Part shown: in pieces, positions 46,308 to 55,157 of the stretch
How positions within the stretch are numbered: the first letter of the stretch is position 1
How the letters are laid out: each line of letters opens with the position of its first letter
DNA from: Nocardioides marmorisolisilvae
GTDB taxonomy: Bacteria > Actinomycetota > Actinomycetes > Propionibacteriales > Nocardioidaceae
Reading direction: 5' to 3'
Length of the DNA stretch: 64,000 nt
Assembly (NCBI RefSeq): GCF_003725775.1
Contig: NZ_RJSG01000002.1
Coordinates: 620,001 to 684,000 of the forward strand
The notes under the pieces: generated by a model
Seen by the model: only the letters and a program-made list of their open reading frames with translations
Database searches by the model: none
What the model was told of the DNA's origin: nothing
Translations under genes and position numbers: made by a program

Positions 46308-49148
46308 ATGCTCGACGCTGACAACCCCAGCAACGACAACACCAGCACCACCATTCCCGCTGAGCCCACGAGCACCACCCTGGACGCCCCGGTGGACGGT
46401 GCCCCCGCGGCCAAGAAGACCGCGAAGAAGGCCGCCAAGAAGGCGCCGGCGAAGAAGGCGGCCAAGAAGGTCGCCGAGGGCGCTGACGCGGCGGAGGCTC
46501 CCGAGGGCGGTGAGGCCCCGAAGAAGAAGGCCGCCAAGAAGACCCCGGCCAAGAAGACGGCCAAGAAGGCGACCGACGCCGCCCCCGAGGCGCCCGCGGG
46601 CGAGTCCGGCGCGGCGACCGGGGCGCCGATGGTGCTGTTCCAGGCGCCTGAGAAAACCGCAGCTCCGGCCCGCAAGCGGGCCGCGAAGCAGACCGCCGAG
46701 TCCGCTGACGCCGGCGCCGAGGGCGCGGAGGCCGCGACCGAGGGCGATGGCGCTCCGGCCAAGAAGGCCGCCGCGAAGAAGACCGCGGCCAAGAAGACCG
46801 CGGCCAAGAAGACTGCCAAGAAGACCGCTGCCGCCGACGAGCCGGCCGAGGCCGACGCCGCTGGGCCCGAGGGCGCCGAGGACGACGCCGAGGGTGGCGA
46901 GGGTGGTGCCCGTCGCCGTCGTCGCCGGGGCGGTCGTCGCCGTCGTCGCGGAGCCGGGGGCGAGGACGGAGCCGACAGCTCCGAGGCAGCAGAGGGCGCC
47001 GAGGGCGATGACGACTCCGAGGAGGGCGAGGCCGGTTCCCGTCGTCGCCGTACCCGGGTCCGCCAGCCGCGCAACCTCGAGGACGAGATCACCAGCATCG
47101 GTGGTTCGACCCGCCTGGAGGCCAAGAAGCAGCGCCGCCGCGAGGGCCGCGAGGCCGGGCGACGCCGCGCTCCGATCGTCAGCGAGGCCGAGTTCCTGGC
47201 CCGCCGCGAGGCCGTCGACCGCAAGATGGTCATCCGGCAGAAGGCCGACCTCACCCAGATCGCCGTGCTCGAGGACAAGGTCCTCGTCGAGCACTACGTG
47301 GCGCGGGAGTCGCAGACCTCGCTGATCGGCAACATCTACCTCGGTCGGGTGCAGAACGTGCTCCCGTCGATGGAGGCCGCGTTCATCGACATCGGCAAGG
47401 GCCGCAACGCCGTCCTGTACGCCGGCGAGGTGAACTGGTCCGCGCTCGGCCACGTCGAGGGCCAGCCGCGCAAGGTCGAGTCGGTGCTCAAGTCCGGCCA
47501 GACGATCCTGGTGCAGGTCACCAAGGACCCGGTCGGGCACAAGGGCGCCCGCCTCACCGGCCAGATCAGCCTGCCGGGTCGGTTCCTGGTCTACGTCCCG
47601 GACGGCAACACCTCCGGCATCTCGCGCAAGCTCCCGGACACCGAGCGCAACCGCCTCAAGACCCTGCTCAAGGAGATCGTCCCCGACACCGCCGGCGTCA
47701 TCGTGCGCACTGCGGCCGAGGGCGCCAGCGAGGAGGAGCTGACCCAGGACGTCGAGCGGCTGACCGCTCGCTGGGCCGAGATCGAGAAGAAGGTCGCCGC
47801 GGGCAAGTCCCCGGAGCTCCTGTACGGCGAGCCGGACCTGACCCTCAAGGTGGTCCGCGACCTGTTCACCGAGGACTTCGGCAAGCTCGTCGTCCAGGGT
47901 GACGACGCCTGGAAGCTGGTCGATGGCTACGTCAAGGACGTGGCGCCGGACCTGGCCGAGCGGCTCGAGCACCACCCTTCGACAAGCTCAGGGCAAGCGA
48001 CTGAAGAGGCGAAGGACGTCTTCGCGTCGTTCCGGATCGACGAGCAGATCTCCAAGGGCCTGGACCGCAAGGTCTGGCTGCCCTCCGGCGGCTCGCTGGT
48101 CATCGACCGCACCGAGGCGATGACCGTGGTCGACGTCAACACCGGCAAGTTCACCGGCTCCGGCGGCAACCTCGAGGAGACGGTCACCAAGAACAACCTG
48201 GAGGCGGCCGAGGAGGTCGTCCGCCAGCTGCGGCTGCGCGACATCGGCGGCATCATCGTCATCGACTTCATCGACATGGTGCTCGAGTCCAACCGCGACC
48301 TGGTGCTGCGTCGCCTGGTCGAGTGCCTGGGCCGTGACCGCACCCGCCACCAGGTCGCCGAGGTCACCTCGCTCGGCCTGGTGCAGATGACCCGCAAGCG
48401 GATCGGCTCGGGGCTGCTCGAGGCGTTCAGCGAGGACTGCGAGCACTGCAAGGGTCGCGGCGTGATCGTGCACGACCACCCGATCGAGCCGAGCAACCGC
48501 AGCGTCGGCCAGGGCGGCGGCATGGGCGGCAGCGACGAGCCCCGCAGCCGGCGCAGCCGTGGCGGCCGTGGCCGCAGCCGCGGTGCCGCCGAGGGCGAGA
48601 CCGCCGTGGTCGAGACGCCGAAGCCGTCGCCGATGGCGCTGGCCGGCACCAAGCCGCACCCGGAGAGCGAGCTGATCGTCGACGTCGAGCCGACCCCGGA
48701 GCTCGAGCTGGCCGGGCACGGTGAGCCGAGCGAGGCTCCTGCCGAGCAGAACGCCGACGTCGCCGCAACCGAGACCGAGCCGAAAGGCGACCAGGCTTCA
48801 GCGGATCAGGAAGCTGCTGCCGAGGCGCCGGCCGAGCCCGCCGCCCCGGTCGTGGTGACCACCACCCGTCGCCGTCGCGCCGCCGGTCGGCCTGCAGGTC
48901 CGGCCGTGACGCCCACCGCTGAGCAGGCCCCGGAGTCGGACGTCGCCGAGCCTGTAGAGGCGCCGACGGAGGAGCCGGCTGCCGAGACCGTTGCTGAGGA
49001 GCCCGAGATCGGAGCCGTGGACGGACCCGAGGCCGCCGAGGCCGTCGAGGTCGCGGAGGACGAGGTCGAGGCCGCCGAGACCGACGAGGAGACGGCGGCT
49101 CCGATGTTCCACGTCCCGGTCAAGAAGCGCGGCGCCCGCAAGCGCTGA
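46308..49148 (+). CDS. rne: Ribonuclease E/G family endoribonuclease
   Basis: 946 residues. ATG 46308 follows GAGGAG. Residues 30-260 are low-complexity: Lys-Ala repeats (AKKTAKK type) at about 35-54, 72-87 and 151-173, an Arg-rich run at 202-214, with Glu-rich spacers. The catalytic core starts near 310: S1 domain (IGNIYLGRVQNVLPSMEAAFIDIG), metal-binding Asp in VVDVNTGKF near 608 and in IVIDFIDM near 650, and a zinc-link CEHCKG near 710. The C-terminal 200 residues are Glu/Ala-rich. A PSTSSGQ insert near 557 comes from the dispersed repeat. It matures rRNA and starts mRNA decay. A 190-base leader (46118-46307) could serve autoregulation. Confidence 0.96.
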   Translation: MLDADNPSNDNTSTTIPAEPTSTTLDAPVDGAPAAKKTAKKAAKKAPAKKAAKKVAEGADAAEAPEGGEAPKKKAAKKTPAKKTAKKATDAAPEAPAGESGAATGAPMVLFQAPEKTAAPARKRAAKQTAESADAGAEGAEAATEGDGAPAKKAAAKKTAAKKTAAKKTAKKTAAADEPAEADAAGPEGAEDDAEGGEGGARRRRRRGGRRRRRGAGGEDGADSSEAAEGAEGDDDSEEGEAGSRRRRTRVRQPRNLEDEITSIGGSTRLEAKKQRRREGREAGRRRAPIVSEAEFLARREAVDRKMVIRQKADLTQIAVLEDKVLVEHYVARESQTSLIGNIYLGRVQNVLPSMEAAFIDIGKGRNAVLYAGEVNWSALGHVEGQPRKVESVLKSGQTILVQVTKDPVGHKGARLTGQISLPGRFLVYVPDGNTSGISRKLPDTERNRLKTLLKEIVPDTAGVIVRTAAEGASEEELTQDVERLTARWAEIEKKVAAGKSPELLYGEPDLTLKVVRDLFTEDFGKLVVQGDDAWKLVDGYVKDVAPDLAERLEHHPSTSSGQATEEAKDVFASFRIDEQISKGLDRKVWLPSGGSLVIDRTEAMTVVDVNTGKFTGSGGNLEETVTKNNLEAAEEVVRQLRLRDIGGIIVIDFIDMVLESNRDLVLRRLVECLGRDRTRHQVAEVTSLGLVQMTRKRIGSGLLEAFSEDCEHCKGRGVIVHDHPIEPSNRSVGQGGGMGGSDEPRSRRSRGGRGRSRGAAEGETAVVETPKPSPMALAGTKPHPESELIVDVEPTPELELAGHGEPSEAPAEQNADVAATETEPKGDQASADQEAAAEAPAEPAAPVVVTTTRRRRAAGRPAGPAVTPTAEQAPESDVAEPVEAPTEEPAAETVAEEPEIGAVDGPEAAEAVEVAEDEVEAAETDEETAAPMFHVPVKKRGARKR
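47975..47993 (+). repeat. Dispersed 19-bp repeat, copy inside rne
   Basis: CCCTTCGACAAGCTCAGGG, one base different from the metG copy, in the same reading frame (codes for P-S-T-S-S-G). It lies between the S1/5'-sensor region and the catalytic aspartates. Confidence 0.8.
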
Positions 49149-49168
49149 GCGTCACGATTTTGAGCGAT

Positions 49169-49199
49169 ATGGCCGTCGGACAAGCGTCCTGACGACCAT
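49169..49199. terminator. Imperfect hairpin between convergent rne and marR
   Basis: About 12 base pairs (ATGG-CGTCGGAC and GTCC-GACG-CCAT with one bulge and one mismatch) around an AAGC loop. Position between two convergent genes favours a two-way terminator; the T runs are weak. Confidence 0.45.
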
Positions 49200-49210
49200 C
49201 GTGATCAGAA

Positions 49211-49654
49211 TCAGCTCATCTCGCTGGTCAGGTTCTCGAGGGCTGCCAGCGCGGTCGTGACGGCCGCGCGCTCGTCCTCGCTGAGCCGGTCGAGGCGTTC
49301 CTGGAGCGCCCGCAGCCGGACGGCGCGCTTGTCCAGCACCAGCGCGGTGCCGCTGGTCGTCGGCGCGACCAGCTGGGCGCGGCCGTCCGCCGGGTCCGGG
49401 GTGCGCTCCACGTAGCCGAGCTCGACGAGGGAGTTCACGATCCGCGTCATCGCCGGCGCGGTGATGCCCTCGGTCTCGGCCAGGGTGCCGGCCCGCTGCG
49501 GACCCTGCTCGATCAAGGTGGCCAGCGCACTCAGGCCCCCGTGGCCGATGGTGGCGTCCTTGGCGTCGCGCCGCAGCGCCCGGTTCAGCCGGCCCAGAGC
49601 CAGGTACAGGCGGGTGGTCGTGGAGTCCTGCGGGGACTCGGGCTGGGCGCTCAC
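49211..49654 (-). CDS. MarR-family transcriptional regulator
   Basis: 147 residues from GTG 49654. Winged helix: LIEQGPQRAGTLAETEGITAPAMTRIVNSLVELGYVERTPDPADGRAQLVAPT. Its start overlaps the stop of the upstream MFS gene by 4 bases, so efflux pump and regulator share a transcript. The likely operator is the palindrome at 51430-51443 in the promoter of the pump gene, giving autoregulation and drug-induced release, as known for MarR systems. Confidence 0.92.
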   Translation of the reverse strand: MSAQPESPQDSTTTRLYLALGRLNRALRRDAKDATIGHGGLSALATLIEQGPQRAGTLAETEGITAPAMTRIVNSLVELGYVERTPDPADGRAQLVAPTTSGTALVLDKRAVRLRALQERLDRLSEDERAAVTTALAALENLTSEMS

Positions 49655-51411
49655 TCGCGGCCCAGTGCCTCTCCGGCCCCGGCCTCGGACAGCTCGGGCT
49701 CCGGCTCGTCATGGACGTACTTGCCGCCGGCCCACCAGGAGGCGGCTGCGGCGACGACCATCATCAGCGCGGCCGCGCCGAAGACGATGACCAGGCCGTG
49801 GTGGAACGGGCCGGACATCAGGTGCGGGAAGAACTCCTTGCCGGTCAGCTTGTCGGCGTTGGACTGTGGTAGCCGGTCGAGCTCACCGGTCGGCCCGACC
49901 AGCGACTCGATCGGGTTGTAGCCGAGGAACGACGCGAACAGCGAACCGACGGGCGGCAGGTTGCCGATCTCGGCGGCGACCTTGTGGCTGACACCCTGGC
50001 CGGTCAGGCCGTCGGTCAGCGTGCGGGGGAGGACGTTGGCGAGCCCGACGATCATCAACGAGAAGAACACCCCGATCGACAGCGACGAGCCGGAGTTGAA
50101 AACGGTGCCCCGGATTCCGGACGCCGCGCCGCGCTCGTGGGCGGGGACCGAGTTCATCACCGCGGTGGTGTTCGGGGCGCTGAACAGTCCGGACCCGACG
50201 CCGCTGAGCAGCAGGATCGCGGCGAAGGCCCAGTACGCGAAGTTCACCGGGATCACCAGCAGCAGCACGAACGAGAGCGCGACCAGCAGCGAGCCGCCGG
50301 TCGAGAACCAGCGGGCGCCGTACCGGTCCGAGAGCCAGCCGGAGACCGGTCCGGCCACCAGGAACCCGATGGTCAGCGGCAGCAGGTAGATGCCGGCCCA
50401 CAGCGGAGTGGACTCGTAGCTGTACCCGTGCAGCGGCAACCAGATGCCCTGGAGCCAGATGATCAGCATGAACTGGAGGCCACCTCGGCCGATGGCGGCC
50501 ATCAGCCCGGCGATGTTCGCCAGGGCGAAGGCGCGGATCTTGAACAGGCCGATCGAGACCATCGGGTGCTCGACCCGCTGCTCGATCACGACGAACGCGG
50601 ACAGCAGCACGACGCCGAGGATGATCCCACCGAGGACCCACGGGTTGGTCCAGCCGGTGGCGTGGTCGCGGTACGGCTGGATGCCGTAGGTGATGGCGAC
50701 CAGCAGCGAGGTGAGGCCGAGGCCGAAGGTCACGTTGCCGGGGATGTCGAGCTTGGCCGGGCGGCGTTCCCCGAGCTCGACCAGCGAGCGATAGCCCCAG
50801 ACCGTGCCGAGGATGCCGATCGGCACGCTCACCCAGAACACCGCGCGCCAGTGCCACTCGGACAGGAGCCCGCCGATGACCAGTCCGAGGAACGAGCCGG
50901 CGATGGCCGAGACCTGGTTGATGCCGAGCGCCATTCCGCGCTGGTGGCTGGGGAAGGCGTCGGTGAGGATCGCGGTCGAGTTGGCGAAGAGCATCGCGCC
51001 CCCGACGCCCTGGCCGACCCGCATCAGGATCAGCCACCAGGCTCCGGCGCCCCCGTGGAACGGGTCGACCGAGAGCAGCACCGAGAAGGCCGTGAACACC
51101 GCGAAGCCGAGGTTGTACATCTTGACCCGGCCGTAGATGTCACCGAGGCGGCCCAGCGTGACTACGAGCACCGCGGACACGACCAGGAAGCCCATGATGA
51201 TCCACAGCAGGTAGCTGACGTTGCCCGCCTCGAGCGGGTTCAGGTGGATCCCGCGGAAGATCGCCGGCAGCGAGATGATCACGATCGAGGAGTTGATCGT
51301 GGCCATCAGCATGCCGATGGTGGTGTTCGACAGCGCCACCCAGCGGTAGTGCGGGTGCGAGGCGTCGAAGCGGGACGGGCGGGGCGCGGAATTGGCCGGG
51401 GCGGTGCTCAC
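49651..51411 (-). CDS. MFS multidrug efflux transporter (DHA2/EmrB-QacA type)
   Basis: 586 residues from GTG 51411, fourteen predicted membrane helices. Signature: LMATINSSIVIISLPAI (helix 1), GRLGDIYGRVKMYNLGFAVF (motif A), RVGQGVGGAMLFANSTAILTDAFP (motif B/C region), GINQVSAIAGSFLGLVIGGLL. DHA2 carriers expel lipophilic drugs with proton antiport. TAATCT on the minus strand (51418-51423) ends 6 bases before the GTG. The gene is coupled to marR downstream. Confidence 0.93.
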   Translation of the reverse strand: MSTAPANSAPRPSRFDASHPHYRWVALSNTTIGMLMATINSSIVIISLPAIFRGIHLNPLEAGNVSYLLWIIMGFLVVSAVLVVTLGRLGDIYGRVKMYNLGFAVFTAFSVLLSVDPFHGGAGAWWLILMRVGQGVGGAMLFANSTAILTDAFPSHQRGMALGINQVSAIAGSFLGLVIGGLLSEWHWRAVFWVSVPIGILGTVWGYRSLVELGERRPAKLDIPGNVTFGLGLTSLLVAITYGIQPYRDHATGWTNPWVLGGIILGVVLLSAFVVIEQRVEHPMVSIGLFKIRAFALANIAGLMAAIGRGGLQFMLIIWLQGIWLPLHGYSYESTPLWAGIYLLPLTIGFLVAGPVSGWLSDRYGARWFSTGGSLLVALSFVLLLVIPVNFAYWAFAAILLLSGVGSGLFSAPNTTAVMNSVPAHERGAASGIRGTVFNSGSSLSIGVFFSLMIVGLANVLPRTLTDGLTGQGVSHKVAAEIGNLPPVGSLFASFLGYNPIESLVGPTGELDRLPQSNADKLTGKEFFPHLMSGPFHHGLVIVFGAAALMMVVAAAASWWAGGKYVHDEPEPELSEAGAGEALGRE

Positions 51412-51417
51412 CGCGCC

Positions 51418-51443
51418 AGATTACTTGACTTTGGTTAACTAAA
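51418..51443 (-). promoter_or_regulatory. Promoter and MarR-type operator of the MFS-marR operon
   Basis: The -10 TAATCT lies at 51418-51423. An imperfect 14-bp palindrome, TTTAGTTAACCAAA on the minus strand (51430-51443, 6 of 7 pairs), sits where the -10 to -35 spacer would be. AT-rich inverted repeats of this type are usual MarR sites. Confidence 0.55.
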
Positions 51444-51454
51444 TCCAACCAGGG

Positions 51455-52732
51455 TCAGCGGAACCAGCCCAGCCGGGTGACGGTGACGTCGACGGTGCCG
51501 CCCGCGGGCAGCTGGGCGAAGAGGTCGACCCGGTCCGCGGTGCGCAGGTCCTGGGCCGACTGCCGCTTGAAGAACGTCCCGCGCAGCTGTGGCTGGAGCA
51601 TGAAGGTCGGCTTGGCCTGCTTGGGACGCCCGTCCGCGGGCACCCACTTCCAGCGGCCGAGCCGCTCGGAGCCGGCGTAGGCGTCGACGTAGAACGCCTC
51701 GACCAGGTCGATGTCGCCCAGGGCGAGCTCGAGCCGGATGCCGCGGATGTCCTGGCACGCGAAGGTGATGCCGGCGTAGGCGGTCTCACCCTTCTTCCGC
51801 TTCTTCTGTGCCTCGGCAGTCAGGCGAACGCCCTTCTCCGTCGCCTGGACCGCGTACGAGGCCAGGTTCTTGTTCCAGGTCGACTCGCTCGCCTCGGGCT
51901 TCACGTTGTCCACCCGCAGCGACCAGTCCTCCGGGGTCGTCAGGTCCGCGGTGACGTCCGGCTCCGCGGCGGCGGCGAGGGCAGCCCGCTCGCTGCTCGG
52001 GGCGCGCGACGCCAGCATGAAGACCCAGGTGTTCGCGAGCGGCTCGACGTGGTGGACGGTGAGCCCGGCAGCGCGGGCCATCGCCCGGACCCGGGCGACG
52101 CCGAACTGGGCGACGTGGCCCCAGATGCCTTCGAGGCGTCCGCGCAGCGGGACCGAGACCAGCAGGTCGGTGCCCTCGGGCAGGGAGTCGGCCAGGACCT
52201 TGAGCGCGGCCTCGGGGTCGGGGACGTGCTCGAGCACCTCGCAGCAGATCAGCAGATCCGTGTCGTGCTCGGCGACCGTGTCCCGGGTCAGGTCGTAGAG
52301 GTCGCCGACCTCGGCCGTCGCCCGGTCGGCGTAGCCGTTGGCCTTCAGGGCCGCGTTGGTGGCGGTGACGTTGGTCGGCACCAGCTCGATGCCCCGGTAC
52401 GCCGCGGCCTGGCCGGCCTTGAGGGCCATCAGCGCCAGGAAGCCCTTGCCGGTCCCGATCTCCATGATCCGCTCGCCGGGGCGGATGAAGTCGACCGTGC
52501 GGGCGAACCGGGTCCGGTTCGTGGGTGACTCGTACAGGTCCCGGCTCTCGGTGACGAACCACTCGCCGGAGGCGACCGGGGCGTAGAAGTCCTCGCCCTT
52601 GCGGCGGGCCGCCTCCCAGCGCGGCGCGAAGGCCGAAGCCGTCTGCGTCGGGCCGATCCGCTCCATCAGCTCGATGAGCTCCCACGCCTCGCGCACGTAG
52701 GCCTGCTGGTGAACGTTCGTCGCCTCGGTCAT
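51455..52732 (-). CDS. SAM-dependent methyltransferase with C-terminal beta domain
   Basis: 425 residues. Residues about 80-200 are a class I methyltransferase: IMEIGTGKGFLALMALKAG (motif I), GIELVPTNVTATNAALK, DLLICCEVLEHVPDPEAALKVLADSLPEG, LVSVPLRGRLEG. The remaining 180 residues are a beta-rich domain (WSLRVDNVKPEASESTWNKNLASYAV, WKWVPADGRPKQAKPTFMLQP) which could bind a glycan or surface substrate. ATG 52732 has GGGAGGG upstream. The substrate is unknown. Confidence 0.8.
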   Translation of the reverse strand: MTEATNVHQQAYVREAWELIELMERIGPTQTASAFAPRWEAARRKGEDFYAPVASGEWFVTESRDLYESPTNRTRFARTVDFIRPGERIMEIGTGKGFLALMALKAGQAAAYRGIELVPTNVTATNAALKANGYADRATAEVGDLYDLTRDTVAEHDTDLLICCEVLEHVPDPEAALKVLADSLPEGTDLLVSVPLRGRLEGIWGHVAQFGVARVRAMARAAGLTVHHVEPLANTWVFMLASRAPSSERAALAAAAEPDVTADLTTPEDWSLRVDNVKPEASESTWNKNLASYAVQATEKGVRLTAEAQKKRKKGETAYAGITFACQDIRGIRLELALGDIDLVEAFYVDAYAGSERLGRWKWVPADGRPKQAKPTFMLQPQLRGTFFKRQSAQDLRTADRVDLFAQLPAGGTVDVTVTRLGWFR

Positions 52733-52806
52733 TCAGGACCCTCCCGGTCTCGTCGGGCAGCAACCTAACCCAGGAGGGGCGGCCGTGGTCGCGACTCCTC
52801 ACCGTT

Positions 52807-52835
52807 TTGCCCTCGTCGGCGCTTTCGCGTAGAGT
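52807..52835 (+). promoter_or_regulatory. Predicted promoter of rplU-rpmA-obg
   Basis: TTGCCC (52807-52812) and TAGAGT (52830-52835) with a 17-base spacer, each 4 of 6 to consensus. The leader of about 115 bases contains a C-rich hairpin (GCCCCT ... AGGGGC near 52882-52905), which may take part in ribosomal-protein feedback. Confidence 0.6.
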
Positions 52836-52954
52836 TTTCCCTCGGTGTGCGCTCGCGTACGCCGCTCCGGACGGCACCTCCAGCCCCTCCCCCCGAGGGG
52901 CTTCCGTGTGCCGACGGACTACAGATGTGAACCTACGAGGAGAGTGAGTCCGCC

Positions 52955-53257
52955 GTGTACGCGATCGTGCGCAGTGGCAGCAAGCAGCAGAAGGTTGCTG
53001 TTGGCGATGTCATCGAGATCGACAAGACCGACGAGGCCGTCGGCGCTTCCCTGAAGCTGCCGGTGGTCATGGTCGTCGACGGCGAGAAGGTCACCTCCGC
53101 CGGCCTGGACAAGGCCGCCGTGACGGTCGAGGTCCTCGGCGCGACCAAGGGCCCGAAGATCGTCATCCAGAAGTACAAGAACAAGACCGGCTACAAGAAG
53201 CGCCAGGGTCACCGCCAGAAGTACACCCAGGTCAAGGTCACCGACATCAAGCTCTGA
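52955..53257 (+). CDS. rplU: 50S ribosomal protein L21
   Basis: 100 residues from GTG 52955, after [32 protein letters not shown] at the start, and [22 protein letters not shown] as the basic L21 signature near the C terminus. It binds 23S rRNA. First gene of the conserved rplU-rpmA-obg group. Confidence 0.98.
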   Translation: MYAIVRSGSKQQKVAVGDVIEIDKTDEAVGASLKLPVVMVVDGEKVTSAGLDKAAVTVEVLGATKGPKIVIQKYKNKTGYKKRQGHRQKYTQVKVTDIKL

Positions 53258-53303
53258 CGGTCTCGTCAGCACTGGATCTCCAACAAACTTCCAAGGACAC
53301 GAA

Positions 53304-53558
53304 ATGGCACACAAGAAGGGCGCGGCGTCCACCAAGAACGGCCGCGACTCCAACGCCCAGCGTCTCGGCGTGAAGCGCTTCGGCGGTCAGCTGGTCAACG
53401 CCGGCGAGATCATCGTGCGCCAGCGCGGCACCCACTTCCACCCCGGCGCCAACGTGGGCCGTGGCGGTGACGACACGCTGTTCGCGCTGGCCGCGGGCAA
53501 CGTCGAGTTCGGCACCCGTCGTGGTCGCCGCGTCGTCAACATCGTCCCGTCGGAGTGA
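53304..53558 (+). CDS. rpmA: 50S ribosomal protein L27
   Basis: 84 residues. [31 protein letters not shown] is the N-terminal arm that reaches the peptidyl-transferase centre; it starts AHKKG directly after Met, so no prepeptide as found in Firmicutes. [21 protein letters not shown] is the L27 signature. 46 bases after rplU. A 14-bp hairpin follows at 53582. Confidence 0.98.
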   Translation: MAHKKGAASTKNGRDSNAQRLGVKRFGGQLVNAGEIIVRQRGTHFHPGANVGRGGDDTLFALAAGNVEFGTRRGRRVVNIVPSE

Positions 53559-53581
53559 CCGGACGACTTCAGTAGGCTTTC

Positions 53582-53613
53582 CGAAGGGCGTCCCTGAACA
53601 GGGGCGCCCTTCG
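53582..53613 (+). terminator. Hairpin between rpmA and obg (terminator or attenuator)
   Basis: CGAAGGGCGTCCCT pairs over 14 positions (one T-G wobble) with the segment ending CGCCCTTCG, around the loop GAAC. Only GTGGTTT follows, so termination is likely partial, setting obg expression below that of the ribosomal genes. Confidence 0.65.
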
Positions 53614-53614
53614 T

Positions 53615-53640
53615 GGTTTCGCAGGCTCGCAGGCTCAACC
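53615..53640 (+). repeat. Dispersed repeat, degenerate copy upstream of obg
   Basis: GGTTTCG and CAGGCTCAACC match the 19-bp repeat, with an 8-base tandem duplication (CAGGCTCG) in the middle. It directly follows the hairpin at 53582-53613. Confidence 0.6.
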
Positions 53641-53663
53641 ACCGTTCTCAGAAAGGAGTACCG

Positions 53664-55157
53664 ATGGCAGTCCCCACCTTCGTCGACCGCGTCACGCTGC
53701 TCGTCAGCGCCGGCCGCGGCGGTAACGGCGTCGCCTCGGTGCACCGCGAGAAGTTCAAGCCGCTCGGCGGCCCGGACGGCGGTAACGGCGGTCCCGGCGG
53801 CTCGGTGATCCTGCGGGTCGACCCGGATGTCACCACGCTGATCGACTACCACCACAACGCCAAGCGCAAGGCCACCCACGGTGGCCACGGCGCGGGTGCT
53901 CACCGCAACGGCGCCCACGGCGAGGACCTGGTCCTGCCCGTTCCCGACGGGACCGTCGTCACCGAGGACGGAGCGGTGCTGGCCGACCTGGTCGGCGCCG
54001 GCACCGAGATGGTGATCGCCGAGGGTGGGCGGGGCGGTCTCGGCAACGCCGCACTCGCCTCCGCGAAGCGCAAGGCGCCCGGCTTCGCGCTCCTCGGTGA
54101 GCCCGGCGAGGAACGCACGATCGGCCTGGAGCTCAAGGTCGTCGCCGACATCGGGCTCGTCGGTTTCCCGAGTGCGGGCAAGTCCAGCCTGATCGCCGCG
54201 ATCAGCCGGGCCCGGCCGAAGATCGCTGACTACCCGTTCACCACCCTGGTCCCGAACCTGGGCGTGGTGAAGGCCGGTGACACCACGTTCACCGTGGCCG
54301 ACGTACCGGGTCTGATCGAGGGCGCCAGCGAGGGCCGCGGTCTGGGCCACGACTTCCTGCGCCACATCGAGCGCTGCGCCGCGCTGCTGCACGTGATCGA
54401 CCTGGCCACCCTGGAGCCCGGCCGCAACCCGGTCGAGGACCTCGAGGTGATGGAGAACGAGCTCGCCAAGTACGGCGGCCTGGAGGACCGGCCGCGCCTG
54501 GTCGCGCTGAACAAGGCCGACCTGCCTGACGGTGCGGACATGGCCGAGATCGTGCGCGCCGACGTCGCCGAGCGCGGATGGCCGGTGTTCACCATCAGTG
54601 CGCTCTCGCACGCGGGGCTCAAGGAGCTCACCTTCGCGATGGCGGAGATCGTCACCGACGCGCGCCGCGAGCGGGTCGTCGAGGTGACCGAGCGGATCGT
54701 CCTGCGGCCGCGCTCGACCGGCGGCGACGACGAGTTCACGATCACCGAGACCGGCGAGGGTTGGCGGGTGCGCGGCACCAAGCCCGAGCGCTGGATCCGG
54801 CAGACCGACTTCAGCAACGAGGAGGCCGTCGGCTTCCTGGCTGACCGCCTCAACCGGCTCGGCGTGGAGACCCGCCTGCTCCAGCTGGGGGCGAAGGAGG
54901 GCGACCCCGTCCTCATCGGCCACCCGGACAACGCCGTCGTGTTCGACTTCAAACCGGGCCTGGATGCCGGCGCCTCGGAGATGCTCGGCCGACGCGGCGA
55001 GGACCAGCGCCTGCGTGAGGACCGTCCTGCCGCGGAGCGTCGTCGCGCCATCGACGCGCTCATGCCCTACCGCGAGGAGTCCGAGACCCGCGCCGACGTG
55101 GCGCGCCGCTACGACGCCGGAGACTTCGACCCCGCCCTGCTCGAGGACGACGAATGA
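53664..55157 (+). CDS. obg: GTPase Obg/CgtA
   Basis: 497 residues. Glycine-rich Obg fold (residues 1-159: [28 protein letters not shown]), G domain with [14 protein letters not shown] near 167, [22 protein letters not shown] and SAL motifs, then an OCT domain and a C-terminal extension. It helps late 50S assembly and links to the stringent response. ATG 53664 follows AGAAAGGAG. proB overlaps the stop by 4 bases. Confidence 0.97.
   Translation: MAVPTFVDRVTLLVSAGRGGNGVASVHREKFKPLGGPDGGNGGPGGSVILRVDPDVTTLIDYHHNAKRKATHGGHGAGAHRNGAHGEDLVLPVPDGTVVTEDGAVLADLVGAGTEMVIAEGGRGGLGNAALASAKRKAPGFALLGEPGEERTIGLELKVVADIGLVGFPSAGKSSLIAAISRARPKIADYPFTTLVPNLGVVKAGDTTFTVADVPGLIEGASEGRGLGHDFLRHIERCAALLHVIDLATLEPGRNPVEDLEVMENELAKYGGLEDRPRLVALNKADLPDGADMAEIVRADVAERGWPVFTISALSHAGLKELTFAMAEIVTDARRERVVEVTERIVLRPRSTGGDDEFTITETGEGWRVRGTKPERWIRQTDFSNEEAVGFLADRLNRLGVETRLLQLGAKEGDPVLIGHPDNAVVFDFKPGLDAGASEMLGRRGEDQRLREDRPAAERRRAIDALMPYREESETRADVARRYDAGDFDPALLEDDE

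Noticed and set aside
52836-52954. Known L21 leader RNA upstream of rplU
   Set aside because: Only a simple C-rich hairpin is visible; I could not recognise the conserved core known from Firmicutes.
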